A DNA stretch of 64,000 bases from Frigoribacterium sp. Leaf186 (GCF_001423905.1 NZ_LMPQ01000001.1:99512-163511); one strand, 5' to 3'. Counted from the first letter of the stretch, positions 27,239 to 35,977 are shown. Numbers and translations are program-made. Notes: generated from the sequence alone by a model not told the origin.

Positions 27239-28501
27239 TCAGGGACGCAAGTCGACTCCCAGCAGCGCCTGCACGGCGTCGACGTCCACCTCGGACGGCG
27301 TCGTGCCCCCGGCGACGACGGCGTCGACGGCGAGCAGGGCCGCCGGCGTGTCGAGGTCGGACCCGAGGGCGGACCGCAGGGCGACGACCAGCGGGGTGGG
27401 CGCCGGGACCGACGCCGCGCCTCCTTCGCTCGTCGCGGCCCAGGTGCGCCACCGGACGAGGCGGGCCTCGGCGTCGACGAGGTCGGCGTCGAACCACTCC
27501 CAGTCGGAGCGGTAGTGGTGCGACAGGAGGGCGAGGCGGACGGCCCTCGGATCACGGCCGGCGGCGACGAGCTCGCTCACCTTGACCAGGTTGCCGAGCG
27601 ACTTGCTCATCTTCTCGCCCTGGTACCCGACCATGCCGGTGTGCGTGTGGTGCACGGCGTACGGGCGCCCGGTGAGAGCCGTGCCGTGGGCCGTGCTCAT
27701 CTCGTGGTGCGGGAAGACGAGGTCGCTGCCGCCGCCGTTCACCGTGATCGGGACGTCGAGGTGCTGCTGCGCGATCACCGTGCACTCGATGTGCCAGCCG
27801 GGCCGGCCTGCACCGAGCACGGTGGGCCACGAGGGCTCGTCGTCACGGGCCGCCCGCCAGAGCAGGGGGTCGAGCGGGTCGCGCTTGCCGGGGCGGTCGG
27901 GGTCTCCCCCGCGTTCGGCGAAGAAGCGGGCCATGGTCTCGGCGTCGTAGCGGCTCTCGAGGCCCAGGTGCCAGTCGGTCTCGTGCTCGGCCCGGCGGAC
28001 GTCGAAGTAGAGGTCGTCGCCGGCCGACGAGTCGTCGGTCGGCACGGGGTAGGCGAGACCCCGGTCGAGGAGGCGCGCCACGGCCTCGGCGACGTCGGTC
28101 ACCACCTCGGTCACCGCGACGTAGTGCGTCGGCGGCACGACGGCGAGGTGCTCCATGTCGCTGCGGAAGAGGTCGGTCTGACCGTCGGCGAGTGCGCGCC
28201 AGTCGACGCCGGTCGCGGTCGCGCGCTCGAGGAGCGGGTCGTCGACGTCGGTCGTGTTCTGTGCGTAGACGACCTCGACCCCGGCGTCGCGCCAGACCCG
28301 CAGCAGGGTGTCGAAGGCCAGGTAGGTCGACGCGTGGCCCAGGTGGGTGGCGTCGTACGGCGTGATGCCGCAGACGTACAGCCCGGCCCGCGAGCCGTCG
28401 ACCTCGGTGGGGTGCACCGTGCCGGTCGACGTGTCGTGCAGCGACGGGAGGTCGCCGAGGCCCGGGAGGCGCGGGACGTCGGGTTCTGCCCAGGACCTCA
28501 C
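27239..28501 (-). CDS. mshC: Cysteine:glucosaminyl-inositol ligase MshC (mycothiol synthesis)
   Basis: MshC joins cysteine to glucosaminyl-inositol with ATP, the third enzyme of mycothiol synthesis. It derives from cysteinyl-tRNA synthetase, and the distinction is visible. The 420-residue protein lacks the anticodon-binding domain and has the MshC motif CGITPYDATHLGH (Cys44, His53, His56). KMSKS is at 297-301, and the zinc ligands include Cys240 in WHIEC and His265/266. The GTG start overlaps the uppP stop by 4 nt, the neighbour pair also seen in mycobacteria. Mycothiol is the main low-molecular-weight thiol of actinobacteria. Confidence 0.95.
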   Translation of the reverse strand: MRSWAEPDVPRLPGLGDLPSLHDTSTGTVHPTEVDGSRAGLYVCGITPYDATHLGHASTYLAFDTLLRVWRDAGVEVVYAQNTTDVDDPLLERATATGVDWRALADGQTDLFRSDMEHLAVVPPTHYVAVTEVVTDVAEAVARLLDRGLAYPVPTDDSSAGDDLYFDVRRAEHETDWHLGLESRYDAETMARFFAERGGDPDRPGKRDPLDPLLWRAARDDEPSWPTVLGAGRPGWHIECTVIAQQHLDVPITVNGGGSDLVFPHHEMSTAHGTALTGRPYAVHHTHTGMVGYQGEKMSKSLGNLVKVSELVAAGRDPRAVRLALLSHHYRSDWEWFDADLVDAEARLVRWRTWAATSEGGAASVPAPTPLVVALRSALGSDLDTPAALLAVDAVVAGGTTPSEVDVDAVQALLGVDLRP

Positions 28502-29340
28502 GCGGCCACCACGCCCGTGCCGAGGAGGACGAGCAGGACGACGCCGAGCACGATGCGGTAGGCCACGAAGGGGGCGAAGCTGCGCCGCGAGATGTAGTTC
28601 ATGAAGAACGCGATGACGACGAAGCCGACCACGAAGGCCACGACGGTCGCGGCCAGGGTCTCACCGAGCGAGTAGGGGCCGGGCTCGCTGAAGCTCTGGA
28701 CGAGCTCGTACAGGCCGCTGCCGAAGACCGCGGGCACCGCCAGCAGGAACGAGAACCGGGCGGCCGCCGGGCGCGTGTAGCCGAGGGCCAGGGCCGTGGT
28801 GGTGGTCGCCCCGGACCGCGAGACGCCGGGGAAGAGCGCCAGCACCTGGGCGAGGCCGACGGCGATGCCGTGGCCGTAGCGCATGTCCTCGAAGCGTTCG
28901 GTCTTCTTGCCGAGACGGTCGGCGAGCCCGAGCAGCACGCCGAACACGATCAGGACGATCGCCACGATCCAGAGGGAGCGGAAGACCGTGCGGATGTACT
29001 CCTGGGCCACGTAGCCGACGAGGACGATCGGCACCGTGCCGATGATGACGAGCCAGCCCATGCGCACGTCGGGGTCGGTGCGCGGGATCTTGCCCGTGAC
29101 CCCCGCGAACCAGCGCGAGACGATGCGGGTGATGTCGCGCCAGAAGTAGATGACCACCGCGAGCTCGGTGCCGAGCTGCGTGATGGCCGTGAACGTGGCG
29201 CCCGGGTCGAACTCGGCCGCCGCCCCGGGGTCGCTGAAGAACAGGCCGACGAGCCGCAGGTGCGCGCTCGACGAGACGGGGAGGAACTCCGTGAGGCCCT
29301 GGACGAGGCCGAGCAGGAGTGCCTGGAGGAGATGCTCCAC
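28498..29340 (-). CDS. uppP: Undecaprenyl-diphosphatase
   Basis: UppP (BacA) recycles the lipid carrier undecaprenyl diphosphate for peptidoglycan and polysaccharide synthesis and can confer bacitracin resistance. The 280-residue membrane protein has both active-site repeats: GLVQGLTEFLPVSSSAHL near the N-terminus and FPGVSRSGATTT in the second half. About eight membrane segments are present. I chose the GTG at 29340 with GAAGGG upstream; in-frame extension further upstream has no matching signal. Its product would also serve the sugar-transferase operon at 45 kb. Confidence 0.95.
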   Translation of the reverse strand: MEHLLQALLLGLVQGLTEFLPVSSSAHLRLVGLFFSDPGAAAEFDPGATFTAITQLGTELAVVIYFWRDITRIVSRWFAGVTGKIPRTDPDVRMGWLVIIGTVPIVLVGYVAQEYIRTVFRSLWIVAIVLIVFGVLLGLADRLGKKTERFEDMRYGHGIAVGLAQVLALFPGVSRSGATTTTALALGYTRPAAARFSFLLAVPAVFGSGLYELVQSFSEPGPYSLGETLAATVVAFVVGFVVIAFFMNYISRRSFAPFVAYRIVLGVVLLVLLGTGVVAA

Positions 29341-29368
29341 GCGGGTGACCCTTCTGGTGCGGGGGGTG

Positions 29369-30697
29369 CTAGTAGGTCGACAACAAGTCCCGCAGGACGC
29401 GACTGCCAAAGGATAGTGCGTCGAGCGGCACCCTCTCGTCGACCCCGTGGAACATCGCCGGGAAGTCCATGCCCTCGTCGAGCCGGAGGGGCGCGAACCC
29501 GTAGCCCGCGATGCCGAGCAGGCTGAGCGCCTTGTTGTCGGTGCCGCCAGAGAGCAGGTAGGGCAGCACGGGCGCGCCCGGGTCGTGCCGGTCGAGGGTC
29601 GCCGTGATGGCCTCGACCAGGGGGCCCGAGAAGGGCGTCTCGAGGCCGATGTCGGTGTGCATCGTCTCGATCTCGACGTCGTCGCCGATCAGCGACCGCA
29701 CCTCGGCGAGCACGGCCGCTTCTTGCCCGGGCATGCAGCGGATGTCGACGAGGGCCTCGGCCGTGTCGGGCACGACGTTGTGCTTGTAGCCCGCCGTGAG
29801 CATCGTGGGGTTCGTCGTCGTGCGCAGCGACCCGCGGATGAAGCCCTTCGCGGTGCCGGTGCGCAGGACGAGCTCGTCGGGCGCGACCTCGTGCACGTCG
29901 ACGTCGAGGATGCGCGCCACCTCGCCGAGCAGCGCGGTCGTCGTGTCGGTGAGGACGATCGGCCACTGCTGCCGCCCGAGGACGGCGACGGCCTCGGCGA
30001 GTCGTGTGACGGCGTTCGCCTCGATCATCTGCGATCCGTGGCCCGCGGTGCCGCGCGTCCGCAGCTTGATCCAGATGAGGGCCTTCTCGCCGGTCTGCAG
30101 CAGGTACGAGCGGCGACCGTCGATGAAGGTCGAGTAGCCGCCGACCTCGCTGATCGCCTCGGTGGCGCCGTCGAACAGGCCGGGGTGCTCGGTCACGAGG
30201 AAGTGCGAGCCGAGGACTCCCCCGGCCTCCTCGTCGGCGAGGAAGCCCAGGACGAGGTCGCGGGCGGGTCGTTCGCCGGCGCGGAGGATGTCGCCGACGG
30301 CCGTCAGCATCATGGCGTCCATGTTCTTCATGTCGACGGCTCCCCGCCCCCAGAGCATGCCGTCGCGCACCACCCCGCCGAACGGGTCGACCGACCAGTT
30401 GGCCGGGTCGGCGGGGACGACGTCGAGGTGGCCGTGGACGACGAGGCCGGGCTTGGCCGGCTCGGCCCCCTCGACGCGGGCGATCACGCTGACCCGGCCG
30501 GGCTCGGACTCGAACAGCTGCGGCTCGAGGCCCAGGTCACGGAGCGCGGCCTCGACGTACTCGGCCGCGTCGGCCTCGCCGTTCGACCGTCCGCCGCCGT
30601 AGTTCGACGTGTCGAAGCGGATCAGGTCGCGGGCGATGCGGGCCGTCTCGTCGAGCTCGGGATCGGTCGGGCCGGTGCTCGTGGGGGTGGTCGTCAT
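29369..30697 (-). CDS. M20-family metallopeptidase
   Basis: M20 enzymes are zinc-dependent di- or carboxypeptidases or deacylases. The 442-residue protein has the two-domain layout. VHGHLDVVPAD supplies the first zinc histidine and catalytic Asp, GRGAVDMKN the bridging Asp, and DEEAGG the catalytic Glu; the dimerisation insert then contains GTAGHGS. There is no signal peptide. TAGCGT lies 7 nt before the ATG and no ribosome binding site is seen, so it is probably leaderless. The in-frame extension upstream runs through the tRNA-Leu gene on the other strand and is not real. Confidence 0.92.
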   Translation of the reverse strand: MTTTPTSTGPTDPELDETARIARDLIRFDTSNYGGGRSNGEADAAEYVEAALRDLGLEPQLFESEPGRVSVIARVEGAEPAKPGLVVHGHLDVVPADPANWSVDPFGGVVRDGMLWGRGAVDMKNMDAMMLTAVGDILRAGERPARDLVLGFLADEEAGGVLGSHFLVTEHPGLFDGATEAISEVGGYSTFIDGRRSYLLQTGEKALIWIKLRTRGTAGHGSQMIEANAVTRLAEAVAVLGRQQWPIVLTDTTTALLGEVARILDVDVHEVAPDELVLRTGTAKGFIRGSLRTTTNPTMLTAGYKHNVVPDTAEALVDIRCMPGQEAAVLAEVRSLIGDDVEIETMHTDIGLETPFSGPLVEAITATLDRHDPGAPVLPYLLSGGTDNKALSLLGIAGYGFAPLRLDEGMDFPAMFHGVDERVPLDALSFGSRVLRDLLSTY

Positions 30698-30704
30698 GCG
30701 CCCC

Positions 30705-30710
30705 ACGCTA
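30705..30710 (-). promoter_or_regulatory. -10 box of a leaderless M20 peptidase transcript
   Basis: TAGCGT on the minus strand is 7 nt before the ATG of the peptidase gene. Confidence 0.45.
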
Positions 30711-30806
30711 CCTGTGCCGCCGGTCGTGGCGACGGAGGTGGCCGTGGTCACGAGGGCCCTCGGAGCCGTGCTAATCTTTCGTGTCGGCTTCGGTCGGCAC
30801 CATCCG

Positions 30807-30891
30807 GTCCGGGTGGCGGAAATGGCAGACGCGCTAGCTTGAGGTGCTAGTGCCCGTATAGGGCGTGGGGGTTCAAGTCCCCCCTCGGACA
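30807..30891 (+). tRNA. tRNA-Leu (anticodon GAG)
   Basis: A full cloverleaf of 85 nt can be drawn. The acceptor GTCCGGG pairs with CTCGGAC (one G-U pair) and the discriminator is A. The anticodon stem CTAGC/GCTAG has loop TTGAGGT, so the anticodon is GAG, reading CUC and CUU. There is a long class II variable arm with CCC/GGG pairing, and the T arm is GGGGGTTCAAGTCCCCC. The CCA end is not encoded. CUC is one of the main leucine codons in these genes. Confidence 0.96.
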
Positions 30892-30925
30892 CTCGGAACA
30901 CCTCTCTCCAGGGATGTTCCCCACG

Positions 30926-30957
30926 ATCTGTGTTGAGACAGATGCTTGCTCGCAAGC
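30926..30957 (+). ncRNA. Two small hairpins between tRNA-Leu and its terminator
   Basis: ATCTGT/ACAGAT (30926-30931 and 30938-30943) and GCTTGC/GCAAGC (30944-30949 and 30952-30957) form consecutive stem-loops in a relatively AT-rich 60-nt stretch ending at a strong terminator. They may be part of the tRNA precursor trailer or a small RNA. Neither has a clear promoter of its own. Confidence 0.3.
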
Positions 30958-30960
30958 GAC

Positions 30961-30995
30961 GGAAGGCCCGCACACCCTGGGTGTGCGGGCCTTCC
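30961..30995. terminator. Strong terminator after tRNA-Leu
   Basis: Arms 30961-30977 and 30979-30995 are perfectly complementary, giving about 16 bp around a tight loop, followed by TTGG. It lies between tRNA-Leu and the convergent ferritin-like gene and can serve both. Confidence 0.9.
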
Positions 30996-31038
30996 TTGGT
31001 TCAGGGATCTTCCTGGGTTCGCCGGCCGTCGTCGGTCG

Positions 31039-31989
31039 TCAGACCGCGCTGCCGGGGTTGCCGCTCGCGACGATCGCCCCGTTGATGCCCTGCGGGAAGA
31101 ACCCGCCCTTGTCGATCTGGTTCGGCGTCAGGTACACGACGTTGAGCACGCGCTCGGCGGTCCGTCCGTAGACGATCGCGTTGGCGTCGGTCGGCACGAG
31201 GTTCTGCACGCCGCCGAGGGTCAGGCCCTGGTCGTCGTCCGTCGACCCGTCGAGGGAGTCGCGGGCGTCCGAGATCTTCGTCGCGGGCACCTGCAACCCC
31301 TTGGCGTTCAGCGTGGTGCGGATGATGCCCGCGTGGTAGGCCTCGACCGCGAGGATGCCGGCGGCCGCCCCGAGGTAGGTCTTGTTGTAGATCAGGGGCG
31401 CGGCCCCCTTGTAGGCGGTGACGCCGACGTCCTCGAAGATGAACGCCCCGAGCAAGAAGTTCTCCTCCGAGGCGAACGGGTCGAAGGTCTGGCCCGGCGT
31501 GATGACGCCGGCCGCGAGGGCCGCCGCCGTGAAGCTGCTCTTGAGGTCGATCGCCGGGCGCGACACCTTGGCCCCGCCGAGCGCCGACCGCAGGAAGGCG
31601 ACGTGCGCCTTCTCGTCGGCCGCGATCTCTTGGGCGATGCGCTTGACGATCGTCGTCTTGAACGGGACGGGAGCCCCTCCGGTCACGGCTCCTTGGGGGT
31701 CGATGCCGGTGATCTGGTCGGCGGGCAGTCCCGAGCCGGTGACGGCTCGGAGGTAGAACTCCGCCTCGAGGTACTCGAGGTTGAGGGCGAAGTTCAAGAT
31801 GGTCGAGTCGCTGATCGCCTCGTCGGACGGCGAGACGGCGGCGGCGGACTGGGCGGGCAGCGTCGCGGCGACCGCGGCGAGCCCCGTGCCGAGGCCCGTG
31901 ACGCCGGCGGCGGCGAGCAGCCGTCGTCGGTCGATGGGGGTCTCGGCGCTCCGGGAGATGGCACTGCTGATGAAACGTGTGTCGAACAT
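31039..31989 (-). CDS. Tat-exported ferritin-like domain protein
   Basis: The N-terminus ([20 protein letters not shown]) carries a twin-arginine-type signal followed by a hydrophobic stretch and an Ala-rich cleavage region ending near residue 50. The mature protein has the four-helix ferritin-like pattern with likely metal ligands in [20 protein letters not shown] and EAYHAG. Similar proteins are often linked to desiccation or stress, but the function is not established. Length is 316 residues. GAAGGA precedes the ATG at good spacing. It is a single gene; the Tat system at 18-19 kb would export it. Confidence 0.87.
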   Translation of the reverse strand: MFDTRFISSAISRSAETPIDRRRLLAAAGVTGLGTGLAAVAATLPAQSAAAVSPSDEAISDSTILNFALNLEYLEAEFYLRAVTGSGLPADQITGIDPQGAVTGGAPVPFKTTIVKRIAQEIAADEKAHVAFLRSALGGAKVSRPAIDLKSSFTAAALAAGVITPGQTFDPFASEENFLLGAFIFEDVGVTAYKGAAPLIYNKTYLGAAAGILAVEAYHAGIIRTTLNAKGLQVPATKISDARDSLDGSTDDDQGLTLGGVQNLVPTDANAIVYGRTAERVLNVVYLTPNQIDKGGFFPQGINGAIVASGNPGSAV

Positions 31990-32079
31990 CGTCGTTCCTT
32001 CGGGGTGGATTCGTGCAGCGATGCGTACCGCCCATGCGCGCTCCCAGATGACGGCACCGGCGACGTCGGGGTCGGGTGA

Positions 32080-32089
32080 CCCGTACGGG
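32080..32089. promoter_or_regulatory. Palindrome between the ferritin-like and hydrolase genes
   Basis: CCCGTACGGG is a perfect 10-bp palindrome flanked by TGA and, two bases further, TCA, in the 179-nt divergent gap. It may be an operator, but GC-rich palindromes of this size can arise by chance here. Confidence 0.3.
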
Positions 32090-32156
32090 GGTCAAGCTAT
32101 CCCCCGACGGGGCCCGATCGCCAGCCCCCGTTCCGCCCCGGCGTCGACGACGCCCG

Positions 32157-32162
32157 TAGGGT
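32157..32162 (+). promoter_or_regulatory. -10 box of a leaderless hydrolase transcript
   Basis: TAGGGT is 6 nt before the ATG at 32169, which has no ribosome binding site. Confidence 0.55.
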
Positions 32163-32168
32163 CGGGTC

Positions 32169-33086
32169 ATGTCGCTCTCGATGGCCGTCACCCGGGCCCT
32201 GCTGCGCTTCCGACCGAGGTCGACCGAGTCGGAGGACTCCCTCGTGCGGTCGATCGCCCGCCAGGGCTCCGCCGCCCCGGTCTCGCGGGCGGCTCGACGG
32301 GTCGCGATCGTCGAGGAGGCGCAGGTCGCCGGGGTCACGGTCGTCACCCTCCGGCCGCGTCGGGCCCCGAGCGGCGTGCACGTCGTCCACCTCCCCGGGG
32401 GCGCCTACGTCCACCCCGTCCGGACCACCCACTGGGACCTCCTCGCCCGGCTCGTCCACGCCTCCGGAGCCGTCGTCAGCGTCCCGCTCTACGGGCTGGC
32501 CCCGGCGCACGACGTGGACGAGGCGCTGCCGGTGCTGGACGCCGTCCTCGACGACGCTCGCCGCGCCTCCCCGTCCCGCCTCGTGCTCTCGGGCGACTCC
32601 GCGGGCGGGGCGCTCGCCCTGGTCGCCGCGATGCGGGCCCGCGACGCCGGCCGCCCGGCGCCCGACGCGCTGGTGTTGTTCTCGCCGTGGGTCGACGCGG
32701 TGCTCGACTCCCCCGGTGCGCGCGAGGTGGCGGCCGTCGACCCGATGCTCGGTCGCGACGGGCTCATGGCGGCAGGCCGGTGGTGGGCGGGCGACCGCGA
32801 CCCGGCCGACCCCGTCGTCAGCCCGGTGCGCGGCGACCTCTCGGGGCTGCCGCCGGTGTTCGCCTACGCCGGCGACCGCGACCTGCTGACGCCCGACGTG
32901 ACGCGGCTGGTGCGGGGCGTCACCGGAACCGGGGGGCGAGCCGAACTGCGCCTGTACCGCGGGGCGTTCCACGTCTTCGTCGGGGCGCCCTGGACCCCGG
33001 AGGCGCGGCGTGCGGTCCGTCACGCCGCCTCGGTGATCCGCGGGGACGCGCCCCCGGCGGGTCGGCCCGCCGCCGCCCGCGCGTAG
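32169..33086 (+). CDS. Alpha/beta hydrolase (hormone-sensitive-lipase type)
   Basis: This is an esterase-like enzyme of unknown substrate. The 305-residue protein has the HSL-family oxyanion motif HLPGGAYVHP and the nucleophile Ser in SGDSAGGALAL. The acid Asp is in YAGDRDLLTPD and the catalytic His in GAFHVF. The Pro/Ala-rich last ~15 residues are probably disordered. It has no signal peptide, so it is cytoplasmic. Transcription is probably leaderless from TAGGGT. The aldo/keto reductase follows after 55 nt on the same strand, so they may share a transcript. Confidence 0.92.
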   Translation: MSLSMAVTRALLRFRPRSTESEDSLVRSIARQGSAAPVSRAARRVAIVEEAQVAGVTVVTLRPRRAPSGVHVVHLPGGAYVHPVRTTHWDLLARLVHASGAVVSVPLYGLAPAHDVDEALPVLDAVLDDARRASPSRLVLSGDSAGGALALVAAMRARDAGRPAPDALVLFSPWVDAVLDSPGAREVAAVDPMLGRDGLMAAGRWWAGDRDPADPVVSPVRGDLSGLPPVFAYAGDRDLLTPDVTRLVRGVTGTGGRAELRLYRGAFHVFVGAPWTPEARRAVRHAASVIRGDAPPAGRPAAARA

Positions 33087-33141
33087 GGTCGCAGGCGGCG
33101 GGGCCGCCGGTGCCACGCCAGGACGACGAGAGGGACGACCC

Positions 33142-34119
33142 ATGGAGTACGCACGACTGGGCACGAGCGGTCTGACGGTCTCGGCAGTGACCCTCGGCTG
33201 CATGAGCTACGGGGTGCCCGAGCGCGGGACGCACGAGTGGAGCCTGCCCGAGGACGAGAGCCGGCCGTTCATCGCCCGGGCGCTCGAGCTCGGCATCACG
33301 ACCTTCGACACCGCCGACGTCTACTCGGACGGCACGAGTGAGGAGATCGTCGGCCGGGCCCTGCGCGACTTCGCCCCGCGCGAGGAGGTCGTCCTGGCGA
33401 CCAAGGTGCACGGTCGCATGCGTCCCGGGCCGAACGGCGCCGGGCTCAGCCGGGGCCACGTCATGAGCGCGATCGACGACAGCCTGCGCCGCCTGGGGAC
33501 GGACTACGTCGACCTCTACCAGATCCACCGTTTCGACCCCGAGGTGCCGGTCGAGGAGACCATGGAGGCGCTGCACGACGTCGTCAAGGCCGGCAAGGCG
33601 CGGTACGTCGGTGCCTCGAGCATGTGGGCGTGGCAGTTCGCGACGATGCAGCACGCCGCCGACCTCGGCGGCTGGACGCGCTTCGTCTCGATGCAGGACC
33701 AGTACAGCCTGATCCAGCGAGAGGAGGAGCGCGAGATGCACCCGTACTGCCTCGACCAGGGCGTCGGGGTGCTGCCCTGGTCCCCCCTCGCCCGCGGCAA
33801 GCTGACGCGGGACTGGGACGCCACGACCACGCGCACCGAGTCCGACCGGTTCGGTCAGACGCTCTACAAGCAGCGCGAGGACGGCGACCGCCGCGTCGCC
33901 CGGGCCGTCGCCGACGTCGCGGAGGCGCGGGGCGTCTCGCGCGCCCAGGTCGCGCTGGCCTGGGTGCGGCAGCAGGACGCCGTCACGTCGCCCATCGTCG
34001 GGGCCACGAAGATGCAGCACCTCGACGACGCCGTCGCCTCGGTCGACCTGTGGCTGACCGACGACGAGCTCGACACCCTCGAGTCGCCGTACGTGACCCG
34101 CGAGAACGAAGGCTTCTGA
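33142..34119 (+). CDS. Aldo/keto reductase
   Basis: Aldo/keto reductases reduce carbonyl compounds with NADPH. The 325-residue TIM-barrel has the catalytic tetrad pieces. FDTADVYSDG supplies Asp and Tyr, LATKVHGR the Lys and YQIHRFDP the His. The cofactor-binding end is PIVGATKMQHLDDAVAS. It resembles the YajO/Tas-like group by its start YARLGTSGLTVSAVTLGCM. GAGAGGGA lies before the ATG. The substrate cannot be predicted. It is the last gene before a region with two perfect inverted repeats. Confidence 0.94.
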   Translation: MEYARLGTSGLTVSAVTLGCMSYGVPERGTHEWSLPEDESRPFIARALELGITTFDTADVYSDGTSEEIVGRALRDFAPREEVVLATKVHGRMRPGPNGAGLSRGHVMSAIDDSLRRLGTDYVDLYQIHRFDPEVPVEETMEALHDVVKAGKARYVGASSMWAWQFATMQHAADLGGWTRFVSMQDQYSLIQREEEREMHPYCLDQGVGVLPWSPLARGKLTRDWDATTTRTESDRFGQTLYKQREDGDRRVARAVADVAEARGVSRAQVALAWVRQQDAVTSPIVGATKMQHLDDAVASVDLWLTDDELDTLESPYVTRENEGF

Positions 34120-34141
34120 GCAGGCGCCGCGTCTCGTCCGA

Positions 34142-34194
34142 TAGACCGCCCCGCGGTCTAGGGTGAGCGGCACGGACGGCGACGTCGCCGTCCG
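34142..34194 (+). promoter_or_regulatory. Two perfect inverted repeats around a -10 box
   Basis: TAGACCGC/GCGGTCTA (34142-34149 and 34153-34160) with a CCC loop overlaps the -10 TAGGGT (34159-34164). A second, 22-bp perfect palindrome (34173-34194) lies at the predicted start of the transcript. The first could be an operator or the terminator of the upstream gene. The second would fold at the 5' end of the mRNA of the small acidic protein. Confidence 0.55.
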
Positions 34195-34216
34195 ACCTCG
34201 ACGAACGGGAGCAGCC

Positions 34217-34510
34217 ATGGGCAGCGACGCCAACCACCACGAGCACGATCACGGCTCGAACGCCGACGACCGGGTCTCGGCCCAGGACGGCTCGTACGTC
34301 GACGACGACCTCCACGGCGGCAGCGCCCGCACCGGAGGGCCGCACGACGGCGAGGCCGACGGCACCTACACCGAGGAGCCCGGCACCAGCGAGGGCGACG
34401 GGTCGTACGTCGACGCCGACGTCCCCGACGAGTCCGCCACGACCGGCGGCCCGCACGACGGTGAGCCCGACGGGTCGTTCACGCAGAGCGACGTCGACGG
34501 CGGTCGCTGA
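34217..34510 (+). CDS. Small acidic protein with two internal repeats
   Basis: I do not recognise a function. The 97-residue protein is very acidic and rich in Asp, Gly, His and Thr. Its body is a tandem duplication: DGSYVDDDLHGGSARTGGPH (about residues 27-46) recurs as DGSYVDADVPDESATTGGPH (about 65-84). Each copy is followed by DGE(A/P)DG(T/S) and an aromatic residue. A His-rich stretch NHHEHDHG is near the start. There is no signal peptide or membrane segment. GGGAG lies 5 nt before the ATG. It may bind metal or be intrinsically disordered; this is a guess from composition. Confidence 0.75.
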   Translation: MGSDANHHEHDHGSNADDRVSAQDGSYVDDDLHGGSARTGGPHDGEADGTYTEEPGTSEGDGSYVDADVPDESATTGGPHDGEPDGSFTQSDVDGGR

Positions 34511-34530
34511 GCCACACACCTGCAGGACCG

Positions 34531-34563
34531 GGCGGTCCGGGCCTGTCGTGGGCCCGGACCGCC
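34531..34563 (+). terminator. Terminator after the acidic repeat protein
   Basis: Perfect 12-bp arms (34531-34542 and 34552-34563) with a 9-nt loop, extended by CACACA and TGTGTG on the outside, lie between this gene and ndh. Confidence 0.85.
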
Positions 34564-34626
34564 TCGTCGTGTGTGTCACCCCGCCGACCGGCCCGGGGTA
34601 CGGTCGTCTGAGGGAGGAACACATAC

Positions 34627-35958
34627 ATGACCAAGCGAATCGTAATTCTCGGCGGCGGTTCCGCCGGGCTCACCACCGCACTCGAACTGCAGAAGCGGCA
34701 CCCACCCCAGGCGGCGAGCATCACCCTCGTCGACCAGGCCCCGTACTTCACCTACCAACCGTTCTTGCCCGAGGTCGCCGGCGGCCACATCGCGGCCCGT
34801 GACGTGACGGTGCCGCTGCGCAAGACGCTCAAGCGGACCAAGGTCGTCGAGGCGTCCGTCACCGGGCTCGACAGCGAGGCCAAGACGGTCACCGTGACCA
34901 GCGCCGACGGCGAGGCGAGCGACATCGCCTACGACCAGTTGGTCGTCGCCCTCGGCGCCGTCACCCGGACCTTCCCGACGCCGGGCCTGGCCGAGAACGG
35001 CGTGGGCTTCAAGAGCGTCGAAGAGGCCCAGTACGTCCGCGACCGCATCCTGGGCAACATCGCCGAGGCCGCCAGCGTCAAGGACCCCGCCGTCCGTCGG
35101 AAGCTGCTGACCGTCGTGTTCGTCGGTGGCGGCTACACCGGCGTCGAGGCGCTCGCCGAGCTGTCCGACGCCGCCAACTCGGCCGTCGACACGTTCCCGA
35201 ACCTGTCCCGCGACGAGCTGCGCTTCGTCCTGGTCGAGGCGCTCGACCGCGTCGCGCCCGAGGTCGGCCCCGAGCTCTCGAAGTGGACGCTCGGCCAGCT
35301 GCGCGGACGCGGCATCGACATCCGTCTCAAGACCACGATGCCCTCGTGCGTCGACGGCGACGTCGTGCTGAGCGACGGCGAGACCATCCCGGCCGGCACC
35401 ATCGTCTGGACGGCCGGCGTCAAGCCGAACCCCGTCCTCGGCGACATGGGCCTGCCCCTCGGCCCGAAGGGTCACGTCAACGTCAGCGCCACCCTGCAGG
35501 TCCAGACCGAGGACGGCCAGAAGCTCGACGGCGTCTGGGCGCTCGGCGACGGCGCGCAGGTCCCCGACCTGCTGGCCGAGAAGCAGCCGGCGTACTACCC
35601 GCCGAACGCGCAGAACGCCGTGCGGCAGGCGGTCACGGTCGCCGACAACGTCATCGCGACGCTGTCGGGCGAGCCGGTCAAGGAGTACCGCCACGAGTCG
35701 CTCGGCACCGTGGCGAGCTACGGCATCGGCAAGGGTGCGGCCAGCATGTTCGGCCTGCAGCTCAAGAACGTGCCGGCCTGGCTGGCGCACCGTGGCTACC
35801 ACCTGTACGCGATGCCGACCCTGAACCGCAAGTACCGCATCCTGTCCGGCTGGGTGACGAACTTCGTCGGCGGCCGCGACACGACTCCCCTGGTGGGGCT
35901 CGGCGACCCGCGCGCCGGGTTCCTCAAGGTCACCCCGAAGGTCGACGCGAAGAAGTAG
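34627..35958 (+). CDS. ndh: Type II NADH:quinone oxidoreductase (NDH-2)
   Basis: NDH-2 passes electrons from NADH to menaquinone without pumping protons. The 443-residue flavoprotein has the FAD Rossmann motif ILGGGSAGLTTALEL near the N-terminus and the NADH motif VFVGGGYTGVEALAEL at about 160. The second FAD contact is in DGVWALGDGAQVPD, and QPAYYPPNAQNAVRQA is typical of NDH-2. The C-terminus is amphipathic and would attach to the membrane. GGGAGGAA precedes the ATG, and TACGGT (34599-34604) is a plausible -10. It is a single gene between two terminators. Confidence 0.94.
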   Translation: MTKRIVILGGGSAGLTTALELQKRHPPQAASITLVDQAPYFTYQPFLPEVAGGHIAARDVTVPLRKTLKRTKVVEASVTGLDSEAKTVTVTSADGEASDIAYDQLVVALGAVTRTFPTPGLAENGVGFKSVEEAQYVRDRILGNIAEAASVKDPAVRRKLLTVVFVGGGYTGVEALAELSDAANSAVDTFPNLSRDELRFVLVEALDRVAPEVGPELSKWTLGQLRGRGIDIRLKTTMPSCVDGDVVLSDGETIPAGTIVWTAGVKPNPVLGDMGLPLGPKGHVNVSATLQVQTEDGQKLDGVWALGDGAQVPDLLAEKQPAYYPPNAQNAVRQAVTVADNVIATLSGEPVKEYRHESLGTVASYGIGKGAASMFGLQLKNVPAWLAHRGYHLYAMPTLNRKYRILSGWVTNFVGGRDTTPLVGLGDPRAGFLKVTPKVDAKK

Positions 35959-35977
35959 ACGCGAGTCGACGACCGAA

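Noticed and set aside
27239-28501. Cysteinyl-tRNA synthetase
   Set aside because: The protein is short, lacks the anticodon-binding domain and has the MshC-type PYDATHLGH motif next to uppP.
30698-30973. N-terminal extension of the M20 peptidase
   Set aside because: The extension runs antisense through the tRNA-Leu gene and its trailer; the extra residues are the usual tRNA shadow.
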